This document shows, piece by piece, positions 7,936-17,294 of a DNA stretch of 43,038 bases (the stretch's first letter is position 1; the number at the start of each line of letters is the position of its first letter). The stretch is from the NCBI GenBank assembly GCA_028383925.1, contig JAOEWO010000021.1, forward strand, positions 1-43,038, in the 5' to 3' direction. The DNA comes from Winogradskyella sp. Lineage in GTDB: Bacteria > Bacteroidota > Bacteroidia > Flavobacteriales > Flavobacteriaceae. The notes beneath the pieces were generated by a model. The model had not been told where the DNA came from. It saw only the letters and a list, made by a program, of their open reading frames with translations, and ran no database searches. The position numbers and the translations under genes are program-made.

Positions 7936-8817
7936 ATGCATAAGGCAGGTTTTGTAAATATTATTGGTAATCCCAATGTTGGTAAGTCCACATTAATGAA
8001 TGCGTTTATAGGCGAAAAATTATCTATAATTACGTCTAAAGCACAAACGACAAGACATCGTATTTTAGGTATTGTTAATGGTGAAGATTTTCAGGTGATT
8101 TTAAGTGATACACCAGGTATTATAAAGCCAGCTTATGAGTTGCAAGCCTCTATGATGGACTTTGTAAAAACAGCTTTTGATGATGCAGATGTCTTAATCT
8201 ATATGGTTGAGATTGGTGAAAAAGAATTAAAAGACGACGCCTTTTTTAACAAAATAACCAATTCTAAAATACCTGTTTTATTACTATTAAATAAAATAGA
8301 CACGTCTAACCAAGAGCAGCTAGAAGAACAATCGCAGTTGTGGCAAAGTAAAGTGCCAAATGCAGAGTTTATTCCTATCTCTGCTACAGAAGGGTTTAAT
8401 GTTCAGAATGTATTTAGTAGAATTATAGAATTATTACCAGAGTCGCCAGCCTTTTATCCTAAAGACCAATTAACAGATAAGCCCGAACGTTTTTTTGTGA
8501 ACGAGGCTATTAGAGAAAAAATCTTAATACACTACAAAAAAGAAATTCCTTACGCTGTTGAGGTAGATACCGAAGAGTTTTTTGAAGAAGATACCATTAT
8601 TAGAATGCGATCTGTAATTATGGTAGAGCGCGAAACCCAAAAAGGAATTATTATTGGGCACAAGGGTACTGCATTAAAACGCGTTGGTATTGAAGCGCGT
8701 AAAGATTTAGAAAAGTTTTTTGGTAAGCAAGTACATTTAGAGTTATACGTAAAAGTGAATAAAAACTGGAGAAGTAACCAAAAACAGTTAAGACGTTTTG
8801 GTTATAATCAACGGTAA
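7936..8817 (+). CDS. era: GTPase Era
   Basis: A 293-residue ribosome-assembly GTPase of normal Era length. G1 is GNPNVGKST (residues 11-19), the G2 switch TTRHR is near residue 39, G3 is DTPGI, G4 is NKID and G5 is SATEG. The C-terminal KH domain contains RMRSVIMVERETQKGIIIGH with its GxxG-type loop IGHKGTAL, which binds the 3' end of 16S rRNA. Era couples 16S maturation to growth. The last 10 bases overlap the convergent minus-strand gene 8808-9308. The partner GTPase Der lies about 670 bases downstream. Confidence 0.97.
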   Translation: MHKAGFVNIIGNPNVGKSTLMNAFIGEKLSIITSKAQTTRHRILGIVNGEDFQVILSDTPGIIKPAYELQASMMDFVKTAFDDADVLIYMVEIGEKELKDDAFFNKITNSKIPVLLLLNKIDTSNQEQLEEQSQLWQSKVPNAEFIPISATEGFNVQNVFSRIIELLPESPAFYPKDQLTDKPERFFVNEAIREKILIHYKKEIPYAVEVDTEEFFEEDTIIRMRSVIMVERETQKGIIIGHKGTALKRVGIEARKDLEKFFGKQVHLELYVKVNKNWRSNQKQLRRFGYNQR

Positions 8818-9308
8818 GTTCTAAGTGTTTCTTTCATAAAATTATGTAGCGTGTGCATTTCTGGTTTTCCTTTAGCTTTGCCTAATCTGCCAGCCACATA
8901 TAAAAGTGCCCAAATTATTACCATAAATAAGTTTAGAAACAGCGGTGTAGCGTAAGAGTTACCTAGTGTAATATTGGTGTATGTCCAAATACCAAAGGCA
9001 ATAAATAGACCGGCTACTATAAAGTGAAAAAACATAAACATGGTCCAGACCGAAGGGTTAGGGCCAAAAAGACCATGTATTGTGGTGCTTTGCTTCTCGT
9101 TTTTGTCAATTTCTATATGTAATTGAGGAGACCAAAAATGCTGTTTTTGTTTAGGGAATTTTATAAACACGTGCGCATCAATTCTGGTAATTATAAAATC
9201 AGATTGTGAGTTTTTTGTGTCTTCAAACCCTTTTAAGAGTTTTTCGTTATCTGTATTTACATCAAATTTAAAACGTGGTCTTAAAATTATATCATTTGAA
9301 AGTGCCAT
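8808..9308 (-). CDS. Conserved membrane protein of unknown function
   Basis: A 166-residue protein. The N-terminal half (about residues 1-85) is soluble and beta-rich (DFIITRIDAHVFIKFPKQK, then LHIEIDKN). It is followed by two transmembrane helices near residues 88-110 (WTMFMFFHFIVAGLFIAFGIW) and 122-142 (PLFLNLFMVIIWALLYVAG), with a basic C-terminal tail. I know no functional assignment. Similar proteins sit between era and der in flavobacterial genomes, which are sometimes loosely called 'GTP-binding' because of that position; no GTPase motif is present. Its 3' end overlaps era by 10 bases in convergent orientation. Confidence 0.75.
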   Translation of the reverse strand: MALSNDIILRPRFKFDVNTDNEKLLKGFEDTKNSQSDFIITRIDAHVFIKFPKQKQHFWSPQLHIEIDKNEKQSTTIHGLFGPNPSVWTMFMFFHFIVAGLFIAFGIWTYTNITLGNSYATPLFLNLFMVIIWALLYVAGRLGKAKGKPEMHTLHNFMKETLRTYR

Positions 9309-9440
9309 AACGTTAATTAAAGTTATTCAATTTACACATTTTCTTTATTAAATTCAAAATTTTAAAAATAGTATTTACGTTGTTTTTTTAGTTGTATTAA
9401 TCCTAGTGCATAAAGCCAGATTTTTGTCAGTATTAAACAC

Positions 9441-9448
9441 TACCTTTG
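9441..9448 (+). promoter_or_regulatory. Predicted -7 box TACCTTTG of der
   Basis: TACCTTTG matches TAnnTTTG and lies 42 bases before the der ATG. An upstream TTTTTG ends at 9426, 14 bases from the box, a little closer than the usual 17-23 base spacing for the TTG element. Confidence 0.55.
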
Positions 9449-9490
9449 TGCGCGCTTGCAGGATATGTAATGCAGATTAAATATAAATAA

Positions 9491-10795
9491 ATGGGAAATA
9501 TAGTAGCAATTGTAGGAAGACCAAACGTTGGAAAATCGACTTTTTTTAATCGTTTAATTAAAAGGCGTGAAGCTATTGTTGATGCCGTTAGTGGTGTAAC
9601 AAGAGATCGTCATTATGGTAAGTCTGATTGGAATGGAAAAGAATTTTCGTTAATCGACACAGGTGGTTATGTTGTAGGAAGTGACGATGTTTTTGAAGCC
9701 GAAATAGATAAACAAGTAGAACTTGCAATCGATGAGGCAGATGCTATAATTTTTATGGTAGATGTTGAAGCTGGTGTTACTGGTATGGACCAAGATGTCG
9801 CAAAATTGTTGCGTAAAATAAAAAAACCTGTTTTTTTAGTTGTTAACAAGGTCGATAATAACAAGCGTGCAGAAGATGCTGTTGAGTTTTATTCACTAGG
9901 GCTTGGTGATTATTTTACAATAGCAAGTATTAATGGAAGTGGTACAGGAGACCTTTTAGATGCGGTTGTTGATGCTTTACCAGAGGTTGAAGAGATTGAA
10001 GAAGAAACCTTACCACGTTTTGCTGTTGTAGGACGCCCAAATGCAGGTAAATCTTCTTTTATAAATGCATTAATTGGTGAAGATAGATACATTGTAACTG
10101 ATATTGCAGGTACTACAAGAGACTCTATAGATACAAAATACAATCGTTTTGGTTTTGAGTTTAACTTAGTAGATACAGCCGGAATTCGTAAAAAATCTAA
10201 AGTAAAAGAAGATTTAGAATTTTACTCTGTAATGCGAAGTGTAAGAGCTATAGAACACAGTGACGTCTGTTTAGTTGTTGTAGATGCTACGAGAGGTTTT
10301 GATGGTCAAGTTCAAAATATCTTTTGGTTAGCAGAGCGCAACAGAAAGGGTATTGTAATTTTAGTAAATAAATGGGATCTGGTAGATAAAGATACCAAAA
10401 CTGCAAAAGCTTTTGAAACACATATTAGGGAGCAAACAGCACCGTTTACAGACGTGCCTATTGTATTTATGTCAGTACTAAATAAGCAACGTATTTTTAA
10501 AGCTATAGAAACCGCTGTAGAAGTTTATAAAAACAGAACTAAGCGTATTAAGACAAGTGTACTTAACGATACGTTTTTGCCAATAGTAGAGCGCCAGCCA
10601 CCACCAGCAAATAAAGGTAAGTTTATAAAAATAAAATACATTATGCAATTGCCAACACCACAACCGCAATTTGCTTTTTTCTGTAACTTACCGCAATATG
10701 TAAAAGAACCGTATAAGCGTTTCTTAGAAAATAAGTTACGAGATCATTTTGATTTTAACGGTGTACCTGTAAGTGTCTATATGCGAAAAAAGTAG
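9491..10795 (+). CDS. der: GTPase Der (EngA)
   Basis: A 434-residue tandem GTPase needed for 50S ribosome assembly. The first G domain carries GRPNVGKST (residues 9-17), DTGG and NKVD. The second carries GRPNAGKSS near residue 180, DTAGI and NKWD. A C-terminal KH-like domain closes the protein ([20 protein letters not shown] to PVSVYMRKK). Length matches the family, and every GTP-binding motif is intact in both domains. The first T9SS surface-protein gene starts only 14 bases after the stop; that may mean readthrough expression, but the two functions are unrelated. Confidence 0.97.
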   Translation: MGNIVAIVGRPNVGKSTFFNRLIKRREAIVDAVSGVTRDRHYGKSDWNGKEFSLIDTGGYVVGSDDVFEAEIDKQVELAIDEADAIIFMVDVEAGVTGMDQDVAKLLRKIKKPVFLVVNKVDNNKRAEDAVEFYSLGLGDYFTIASINGSGTGDLLDAVVDALPEVEEIEEETLPRFAVVGRPNAGKSSFINALIGEDRYIVTDIAGTTRDSIDTKYNRFGFEFNLVDTAGIRKKSKVKEDLEFYSVMRSVRAIEHSDVCLVVVDATRGFDGQVQNIFWLAERNRKGIVILVNKWDLVDKDTKTAKAFETHIREQTAPFTDVPIVFMSVLNKQRIFKAIETAVEVYKNRTKRIKTSVLNDTFLPIVERQPPPANKGKFIKIKYIMQLPTPQPQFAFFCNLPQYVKEPYKRFLENKLRDHFDFNGVPVSVYMRKK

Positions 10796-10809
10796 TATTT
10801 TTAAATGCT

Positions 10810-13242
10810 ATGTTGAAATTAAAATTCCTTTTAATAGCTGTGTTTTATACAGCTGTTTCTAGTTACATCTATACACAAAACCCACCAGGTATTGTTGCAG
10901 AAGGTAATCAGTTGTTCTGTGGCGAAAGCCCTATGCCAATTGTTACAGATGTTAATATTTCGGCTGGAAATGGGATGTTAGATTTTGTATATATTCAAAT
11001 TTCAACGGGCTATACTTTGGGTAGTGATATTTTATTTTTAGATGGTACTCACCCAAATATTACTGCAAATTGGTCAACTGGTGAAGGTCTATTAACGTTA
11101 ACAGGTACTGCAAATTATGAAGCGTTTGAAAACGCAATACGTGAAGTTAAGTTTCAGACTTCTCAAAATAATTTTACTCAAGATAAGTTTTTTTCAATAA
11201 ACCTAGGAGAAGCTAGTTTTCTTCCTGCTACAGGACATTATTATTTTTATGTAGAAGCTTTAGGTATAAGCTGGTCAGACGCTAGGGATGCTGCTGCAGC
11301 AGAAACATATTTTGGTTTACAAGGCTATTTAGCTACAATTACAGTTGCTGAAGAAGTACAGTTAACGGGTGAGCAAAGTACTGGTACAGGATGGATTGGT
11401 GGTTCTGACCGCACAAATGAAGGTGTTTGGGTATGGGAAACAGGACCAGAAGCTGGCCAAGTGTTTTGGGAAGGTTTATCTAATGGGTCTAGTCCAAATA
11501 ATGCTTTTTCATTTTGGAATACTGGTGAGCCCAATAGTTTTGGTGATGAAGATTATACACACATTACTGATCCTAGTATTGGTATTTTAGGGTCTTGGAA
11601 TGATTTACCAAATCAAGGTGAGCTAAACCCAGATAGTCCATACCATCCCAAAGGTTATGTAGTTGAGTTTGGAGGTATGGCAGGTGATCCAGATATCAAT
11701 ATTTCAACAAGTACCGTAATAGTAACACCAAAAGTAAACGTAGCTAATACCAGTATCTGTGATGAAGGCTTAGCACAAATAACAGTAGCAACAAATACAG
11801 ATAATGTATTATGGTACGCTTCATCATTTGCTGCAGAAGTTATACATACAGGTCTTTATTATGAAACTTATTTAAATGAGACCACTACATTTTGGATATC
11901 GCCACTCTTTAATGGCTGTAATAGCGGTGATAGACTACCAATAACTGTTAATGTTTATAGCTCACCAATAGCAAATAATATTACTATAATACAATGCGAT
12001 GATGCTAATATAGATGGTATATCTAGTTTTAATCTTAGCAATTATACAGATGATATTGTTAGAGATCAAACGGGGCAAGTAGTACCAATTTGGGAAGTAA
12101 CTTATTTTGAAGATAGCGCGCTTTTAAATGCAATTAATCCTAACCTTTATATCAATCTCAATCATTTTCAAACTATTTATGCAAAAGTAACAGATCCCTT
12201 TACAGGCTGTGCTTCTATAGCTGAGGTAATTTTACTGGTTAATACTCCGATCCCAGTTTCAATAAGTTTAGAAGCGTGCGATGATTATATAGAAGATGGT
12301 TATGTGTTTTTTAACCTAGCAGATGCAGATAGTCAACTACTAAGTACAGTTCCTGTAAATGCTACTATTACTTACTACACTAGTTATAACGATGCATTGT
12401 TAAAGATAAACGAAATAAGTAGTCCTTATTTTAATGAAACTCCATACAGTCAAATTATACATGCTAGACTAGATATAGATAATAATTGTTATGCCATAAA
12501 TGAAGTTGCATTATTAGTAAAAGATTTGCCCAATATTTTGCAATACGAAGAGGTCTATTATTGTTTAAACAATTTTCCGGGTACTATTACTTTAGGTGGA
12601 GGTATTACCAATGATATTCCTAATAATTACGCGTATAATTGGTCTACAGGTGAGACTACAGTTAATATAGATGTAAACACAATAGGTAATTATACAGTTT
12701 TAGTAACTCGTCCTAATGGTTGTACAAACCGAAGGACAATAGCGGTATTGCCATCTAGTACTGCTACAATAGAAATTTTAGAGGTATCAGAAATTTCAGA
12801 AAATAATACTATTTCAGTTATTGTGTCAGGTGATGGAGATTATGTATATGCTTTAGATGATGAATTTGGCGTTTATCAAGAATCTAATCTATTTGAAAAC
12901 GTACCATCAGGAATATATAATATTTATATAAAAGATATTAAAGCAGATTGTGGTATTGTATCTTCAGAGATCTTTGTTTTAGGCTTTCCAAAATTCTTTA
13001 CACCTAATGGTGATGCTAAAAATGATACTTGGCAAATAAAGGGCTTCTCTTCACAGTTTCCTATTACAGCTAGTACTCAAATATTTAATCGCTACGGAAA
13101 ATTAATTACGGTACTTAATAAAGATAACCCTGAGTGGAATGGTTATTTTAATGGTGAAAAGCTACCAAGTGATGACTATTGGTTTGTGTCAACATTAGAA
13201 GACGGCAGAACATTTAAAGGCCATTTTACTTTAAAACGTTAA
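10810..13242 (+). CDS. T9SS type B surface protein with C-type lectin domain
   Basis: An 810-residue exported protein. It has a signal peptide (residues 1-22), a beta-rich module (about 26-140) and a C-type lectin-like domain (about 142-287) with WIGG at 195-198, the carbohydrate/calcium motif EPN at 240-242 and WND at 263-265. EPN is the mannose-type ligand signature in classical lectins. Ig-like modules follow, then beta-rich repeats with paired cysteines (LEACDDY...NNCYAINEV). The C-terminal 85 residues are the gliding-associated type B sorting domain (FFTPNGDAKNDTW, IFNRYGKLI, DDYWF, GHFTLKR). It should be exported by Sec, passed through the type IX system and attached to the cell surface. 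The next gene is a paralogue. Binding to algal or cell-surface glycans is inference. Confidence 0.9.
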   Translation: MLKLKFLLIAVFYTAVSSYIYTQNPPGIVAEGNQLFCGESPMPIVTDVNISAGNGMLDFVYIQISTGYTLGSDILFLDGTHPNITANWSTGEGLLTLTGTANYEAFENAIREVKFQTSQNNFTQDKFFSINLGEASFLPATGHYYFYVEALGISWSDARDAAAAETYFGLQGYLATITVAEEVQLTGEQSTGTGWIGGSDRTNEGVWVWETGPEAGQVFWEGLSNGSSPNNAFSFWNTGEPNSFGDEDYTHITDPSIGILGSWNDLPNQGELNPDSPYHPKGYVVEFGGMAGDPDINISTSTVIVTPKVNVANTSICDEGLAQITVATNTDNVLWYASSFAAEVIHTGLYYETYLNETTTFWISPLFNGCNSGDRLPITVNVYSSPIANNITIIQCDDANIDGISSFNLSNYTDDIVRDQTGQVVPIWEVTYFEDSALLNAINPNLYINLNHFQTIYAKVTDPFTGCASIAEVILLVNTPIPVSISLEACDDYIEDGYVFFNLADADSQLLSTVPVNATITYYTSYNDALLKINEISSPYFNETPYSQIIHARLDIDNNCYAINEVALLVKDLPNILQYEEVYYCLNNFPGTITLGGGITNDIPNNYAYNWSTGETTVNIDVNTIGNYTVLVTRPNGCTNRRTIAVLPSSTATIEILEVSEISENNTISVIVSGDGDYVYALDDEFGVYQESNLFENVPSGIYNIYIKDIKADCGIVSSEIFVLGFPKFFTPNGDAKNDTWQIKGFSSQFPITASTQIFNRYGKLITVLNKDNPEWNGYFNGEKLPSDDYWFVSTLEDGRTFKGHFTLKR

Positions 13243-13343
13243 AAAGGTATAAATTTCACACAACGGTTATCACAGTTACATAAATAAGAGTTATCTTATA
13301 TAGCTGTTAAAATATTGAATAAAACACCTCATGTTTTAAGTCT

Positions 13344-14633
13344 ATGAAATTTTTGTGTATCTGTATTTTTACGTTCATTTTACCTGCATTTTTGTTTGCT
13401 CAAAACGAAGCTGATATTTGGTACTTTGGCGCTAATGCAGGTTTAAATTTTAATAGTGGTACAGCAGAGGTTTTGCTAGATGGCGCATTAAATACTGTAG
13501 AAGGATGTGCAACTATATCATCTAGTAATGGTGACTTGTTATTTTATACCGATGGTGTAACGGTATATAACAGAAACCATGAGGTTATGGTGAATGGTAC
13601 TGGTCTTAATGGCAACTTTTCTAGTACCCAATCTGCAGTTATACTACCAAAACCAGGTACTTTAAATAGCTATTATATTTTTACAACAGATGCAGATGGA
13701 GATGCGAATGGGTTACAGTATTCTGAAATAAATTTAACTTTAGATAATGGTTTAGGTGCCGTTACAGCTACAAAAAATATACAGTTATACACACCAACAA
13801 GTGAGCAGTTAATTGTAACTAAAAAATCTAATATAGATGCATATTGGGTGATTAGTCACAAATATAATAGTGATGAGTTTATAGCTTATGATGTTACTAT
13901 AGATGGTGTAAATCCTAATCCTGTAATTTCTGCAATTGGTAATGAAGTCGCTATTTCTAACAATATAGGTCAAATGAAAATGACACTACAGCGCAATAAA
14001 TTGGCTGTAGCAAGAACATTTAGACTAGAGTTTTTTGATTTTAATGTTAATACAGGTGTATTATCAAATGCACAAGAAATTCAAAACCCAACAAATTTTT
14101 ACGGTATTGAATTTTCTCCGAGTGGTCAATATCTATACGCATCTTATTTTACCAGTGGTTTTTTTTTAGAAGGAGGTGTAGTACAATATGATTTGTTTGC
14201 AGACACAATAGAAGAGACTATAGCTTCTAAACATGTTTTGTTTGAAAACCCAAACGAGATATTTGGTGCCATGCAGTTAGCGCCAGATGGTAATATTTAT
14301 ATAACTAAGGTAGATAGTCCTTTTTTAGATTTTATTGAGGCACCAAATGAAGCCGATAATTCAGCAGATTATATTCCAAATGGAATAAACTTAGGTGGTC
14401 GAAATTCGGTTTTTGGTTTACCATCCTTTATACAACCATTTTTTGATGCTTCGTTTACTTCAAATAACTTGTGTATAGGTACTGAAACAGAATTTACGGC
14501 ACTAATACCAGGTGATTTTAATTCTGTTTTTTGGGATTTTGGTGACGGTACAACCTCTAATGAGGTAAACCCGAGTCATAGTTATCAAGGTTTAGGTGAC
14601 TATTCGGTTACTATGACACTAGTAACGCCTTAA
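13344..14633 (+). CDS. N-terminal part of split T9SS protein: propeller-like region and PKD domain
   Basis: 429 residues as read. A signal peptide (residues 1-19, ending LFAQ) precedes NEADIWYFGANAGLNF, an N-terminal motif I recognise from flavobacterial surface proteins. The next 350 residues contain repeated strand patterns resembling a beta-propeller (GDLLFYTDG, APDGNIYITK). A PKD domain starts near residue 385 with the diagnostic FWDFGDGTTSNEVNPSHSY, but the stop codon removes its last strand. This piece keeps the export signal but lacks a sorting domain, so on its own it would be left in the periplasm and probably degraded. Confidence 0.8.
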   Translation: MKFLCICIFTFILPAFLFAQNEADIWYFGANAGLNFNSGTAEVLLDGALNTVEGCATISSSNGDLLFYTDGVTVYNRNHEVMVNGTGLNGNFSSTQSAVILPKPGTLNSYYIFTTDADGDANGLQYSEINLTLDNGLGAVTATKNIQLYTPTSEQLIVTKKSNIDAYWVISHKYNSDEFIAYDVTIDGVNPNPVISAIGNEVAISNNIGQMKMTLQRNKLAVARTFRLEFFDFNVNTGVLSNAQEIQNPTNFYGIEFSPSGQYLYASYFTSGFFLEGGVVQYDLFADTIEETIASKHVLFENPNEIFGAMQLAPDGNIYITKVDSPFLDFIEAPNEADNSADYIPNGINLGGRNSVFGLPSFIQPFFDASFTSNNLCIGTETEFTALIPGDFNSVFWDFGDGTTSNEVNPSHSYQGLGDYSVTMTLVTP

Positions 14634-14678
14634 AATACTTATACAGAGACACAGGTTATTACTATTTATGAAGGATTT

Positions 14679-15956
14679 ATGGCAGATAATTTGCTAATAG
14701 CACAATGTAGCGATGGTAATGAAGATGGTGTGGCTGTATTTAGTCTTCAGAGCTATATAGACGATTTATATATTACAGCGAGCTTAACTAATGTAAATCT
14801 TAGACATGTTCAATTTTTTGAAGACCACGAGTTAACAATTCCAATTGATGGTTCTTATTATGAAAATACCAGTAACCCACAAATTATTTATGCAGAAGTT
14901 GCGCACCCAGTATCAAAATGTATTTCAATTTCAGAAATTACTTTAGAGATTGTAAACTCTCAAATAGATACTGTTTTTTTAGAAGCTTGTAATGCAGACG
15001 ATAATAGTGGTTTTGCTGCATTCGACTTGTCAAATATAAGTCTTCAAGTAGCTAATGAAATACCTTTAAATGCCTCATTAAGTTATTATTTAACCTACAC
15101 AGAAGCACTTTTGCAACAAAACGCGCTTCCAAATAATTTTACAAATACAATAGCTAATGCACAAGATATATTTATGCGTATAGAGAGCGATGCTGTTTGT
15201 TACGGCATTAATGAAGTTTCCCTTTTAGTTAAAGAATCTGTGGTGCTGTTAGATTCTGAAACTGTCTTTTATTGTAGTACAGTTTTTCCGCAAAAAATTG
15301 TTTTAGATGCAGGTGTTTTAACGTCTAATACTGACGATATGCTTATATATAGTTGGTCTAATGGTGAAACAACTGAGCAGATAGAAGTAAACACTTTAGG
15401 AGATTTTACGGTTAGTGTAACTAACAACAAAGGATGTGTGTCTGAACGAACAATTACGGTTTTACCTGCAGAATTTCCAATAATAACGTCTGTAGATGTA
15501 TTAGATTTTTCTAGTAATAATACTGTAGTGGTTAATGTATTTGGTGATGGTAGTTTTGAATATTCTTTAGATAATAGTAACGGGCCTTATCAATCTTCAA
15601 ATACCTTTAGTAACGTATTGCCGGGTGCGCATAGTGTTTATGTTAAAGATTTAAATAAAGATTGCGGTATTGCAGTACAAGAAATTTTGGTCTATGGCTA
15701 TCCTAAATTCTTTACACCAAATAACGATTCTAAAAACGACACATGGGAAATTAAGGGCTTTTCAACTTTTAACCCTTCAACAGTAGTAGTTTCAATTTAT
15801 AACAGATATGGTAAATTATTAGCTGTTCTTAATTCTAGCAATCTACGTTGGGATGGTGTTTATAATGGTAATGTATTGCCAACAGACGACTATTGGTTTA
15901 CAGTTAAATTATTAGATGGTAGAACATTTAGTGGTCACTTTACGTTAAAGAACTAG
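14679..15956 (+). CDS. C-terminal part of split T9SS protein: repeats and type B sorting domain
   Basis: 425 residues if started at the ATG at 14679, which is an internal methionine of the joined frame. It has no signal peptide. The body holds cysteine-paired beta repeats (LEACNADDNSGFAAFDLSN and AVCYGINEVSLLVKE) that match those in the preceding lectin protein. It ends in a complete type B sorting domain (KFFTPNNDSKNDTWEIKG, IYNRYGKLLAV, DDYWFTVKL, GHFTLKN). Without the upstream signal peptide it cannot enter the Sec pathway, so independent function is unlikely. Similarity to 10810-13242 shows the pair arose by tandem duplication and domain shuffling. Confidence 0.78.
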   Translation: MADNLLIAQCSDGNEDGVAVFSLQSYIDDLYITASLTNVNLRHVQFFEDHELTIPIDGSYYENTSNPQIIYAEVAHPVSKCISISEITLEIVNSQIDTVFLEACNADDNSGFAAFDLSNISLQVANEIPLNASLSYYLTYTEALLQQNALPNNFTNTIANAQDIFMRIESDAVCYGINEVSLLVKESVVLLDSETVFYCSTVFPQKIVLDAGVLTSNTDDMLIYSWSNGETTEQIEVNTLGDFTVSVTNNKGCVSERTITVLPAEFPIITSVDVLDFSSNNTVVVNVFGDGSFEYSLDNSNGPYQSSNTFSNVLPGAHSVYVKDLNKDCGIAVQEILVYGYPKFFTPNNDSKNDTWEIKGFSTFNPSTVVVSIYNRYGKLLAVLNSSNLRWDGVYNGNVLPTDDYWFTVKLLDGRTFSGHFTLKN

Positions 15957-16024
15957 GTGTTTTTTTGATGATTTAAAATTGAAAAAAGTTTTTTTTAAAC
16001 AGCTAATATTTAACAGAGGTATAA

Positions 16025-16849
16025 TTACCAACCGCCAGAGGCGCCTCCGCCACCAAAACTTCCACCACCAAAACCACCACCAAAACCGCCTCCACTAGAG
16101 CTTCCTCCAAAACCTCCAAACCCTCCAGATGATGAACCGCGAGAATAACTACCACGCCCCATATTACTTAGAATTATAGCTTCAAGAATACTTTTACCCT
16201 GAGACCTATTGCCACGATTACCACCGCCTTTGCCGCCATGGCTTTTAGATATGGCTACAATAAAAATAATAAATATGATAAATAGAAAGATGAAAATCTC
16301 TACAGGGAAATCTGACGAATTTTGTTGTTTATTGCCCTGATATTCTCCACTGAGTACTTTAAAAACAGAGTTAACTCCATTTTCTAAGCCACCAGCATAA
16401 TTGTTACGCTTAAAATAGGGTATTATGTCGCGTTCTATAATACGCTTACTCATAGCGTCGGTGAGTAAATGTTCTACACCTTTCCCAGAGTTAATACCAA
16501 TTTTACGATCGTTTTTTGCTAGTAAAATAAGTACACCATTATCATTGTCTGCTTGTCCGATACCCCATTTTTCGCCCCATTGTGCACCTAAGTAATTTAT
16601 ATATTCACCTTCGGTAGAGGCAATTATAGCTACAACAATTTGTGTTGAGGTTGTGTCGGCATAACGTCTAAGTTTTAGGTTTAAATTGGTGCTGTCTTGT
16701 TTAGAAAGCAAACCTGTATAATCATAAACAAAATGTTGTTTTGAGTCTTTAGGTTTATCTGGTATTTTATATTGTGCAAAACACGTTGATGTACCTATTA
16801 ATAATAGGATAAGAATTAGTCTTGAAGCGCTATGTTTTATAGTTTGCAT
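16025..16849 (-). CDS. TPM-domain protein with glycine-rich tail (YgcG-like)
   Basis: A 274-residue envelope protein: signal peptide (residues 1-25, ending TCFAQ), a TPM domain at about 35-170 (FVYDYTGLLSKQDSTNLNL, VVAIIASTEGEYINYLGAQWGEKWGIG, NDNGVLILLAKNDRKIGI), one transmembrane helix near 185-200 (EIFIFLFIIFIIFIVAI) and a cytoplasmic glycine/serine-rich tail ending GGGGASGGW. This is the common YgcG/YdcG-type layout. TPM domains have been proposed to act in photosystem II repair in plants and as acid phosphatases; the bacterial role is unclear. The start overlaps the stop of the upstream TPM gene as TAATG, so the two are translationally coupled. Confidence 0.88.
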   Translation of the reverse strand: MQTIKHSASRLILILLLIGTSTCFAQYKIPDKPKDSKQHFVYDYTGLLSKQDSTNLNLKLRRYADTTSTQIVVAIIASTEGEYINYLGAQWGEKWGIGQADNDNGVLILLAKNDRKIGINSGKGVEHLLTDAMSKRIIERDIIPYFKRNNYAGGLENGVNSVFKVLSGEYQGNKQQNSSDFPVEIFIFLFIIFIIFIVAISKSHGGKGGGNRGNRSQGKSILEAIILSNMGRGSYSRGSSSGGFGGFGGSSSGGGFGGGFGGGSFGGGGASGGW

Positions 16850-17286
16850 TAGCCTTTAGAAATTGTGTTTTCTATTTCGTCTTTGTCACCAAGCTTCCAA
16901 GGAAAATATGTTTTTAATACGTCGCCAGCTTCTGTAATACCATTTATCAGTCCTTGTTTAAAATTGCCCGACTTAAATTGTTGTTGAATATGATTTCGTG
17001 TAGAGTCCCAAAATCCTGAACCAACTTTATTGTTAATACCTTGGTCACCCAAAATAACAAAGGCTTTATTATCTACAGAAACGTAAATAAGTACACCATT
17101 TTGCGCTTTAGTATTATCCATTTTAAGTGTATAAAACACATCTAGAGCGCGTTCATAAATATCTATATTACAAGACTGTTCTATGTGTACTCTAATTTCG
17201 CCAGAGGTTTTAGACTCCGCTAATCTAATGGTTTTAACGATTTCCTCTTCATCAGTTTTGGTTAGGAAATCTTCAATATTAGGCAT
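16849..17286 (-). CDS. Soluble TPM-domain protein
   Basis: A 145-residue protein that is almost entirely one TPM domain, without signal peptide or membrane helix (MPNIEDFLTKTDEEEIVKTI; GEIRVHIEQSC; NGVLIYVSVDNKAFVILGDQGIN; FKQGLINGITEAGDVL). It should be cytoplasmic or membrane-associated through partners. It lies 8 bases downstream of the lemA stop and overlaps the next TPM gene at TAATG. LemA plus a short and a long TPM protein is a recurrent trio in Bacteroidota, which suggests one envelope-associated complex; the biochemical role is unknown. Confidence 0.87.
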   Translation of the reverse strand: MPNIEDFLTKTDEEEIVKTIRLAESKTSGEIRVHIEQSCNIDIYERALDVFYTLKMDNTKAQNGVLIYVSVDNKAFVILGDQGINNKVGSGFWDSTRNHIQQQFKSGNFKQGLINGITEAGDVLKTYFPWKLGDKDEIENTISKG

Positions 17287-17294
17287 AATTTATT

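Larger units (their letters stand above)
13344..15956 (+). pseudogene. T9SS type B protein gene split by one in-frame TAA
   Basis: The two open frames at 13344-14633 and 14679-15956 are in the same frame, and the 45 bases between them are open once the TAA at 14631-14633 is read through (NTYTETQVITIYEGF). The stop falls inside a PKD domain whose last strand continues after it (LVTP, stop, NTYTETQVITIY). A single C-to-T change of CAA (Gln) would explain it. Joined, the product is 870 residues: signal peptide, beta-propeller-like region, PKD, repeats and type B sorting domain. Nonsense mutation, phase-like variation, assembly error or readthrough are all possible. Confidence 0.75.

Noticed and set aside
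11325..11590. Short ORFs on both strands inside the lectin gene
   Set aside because: They overlap the lectin domain, whose EPN and WND motifs show that frame is the coding one.
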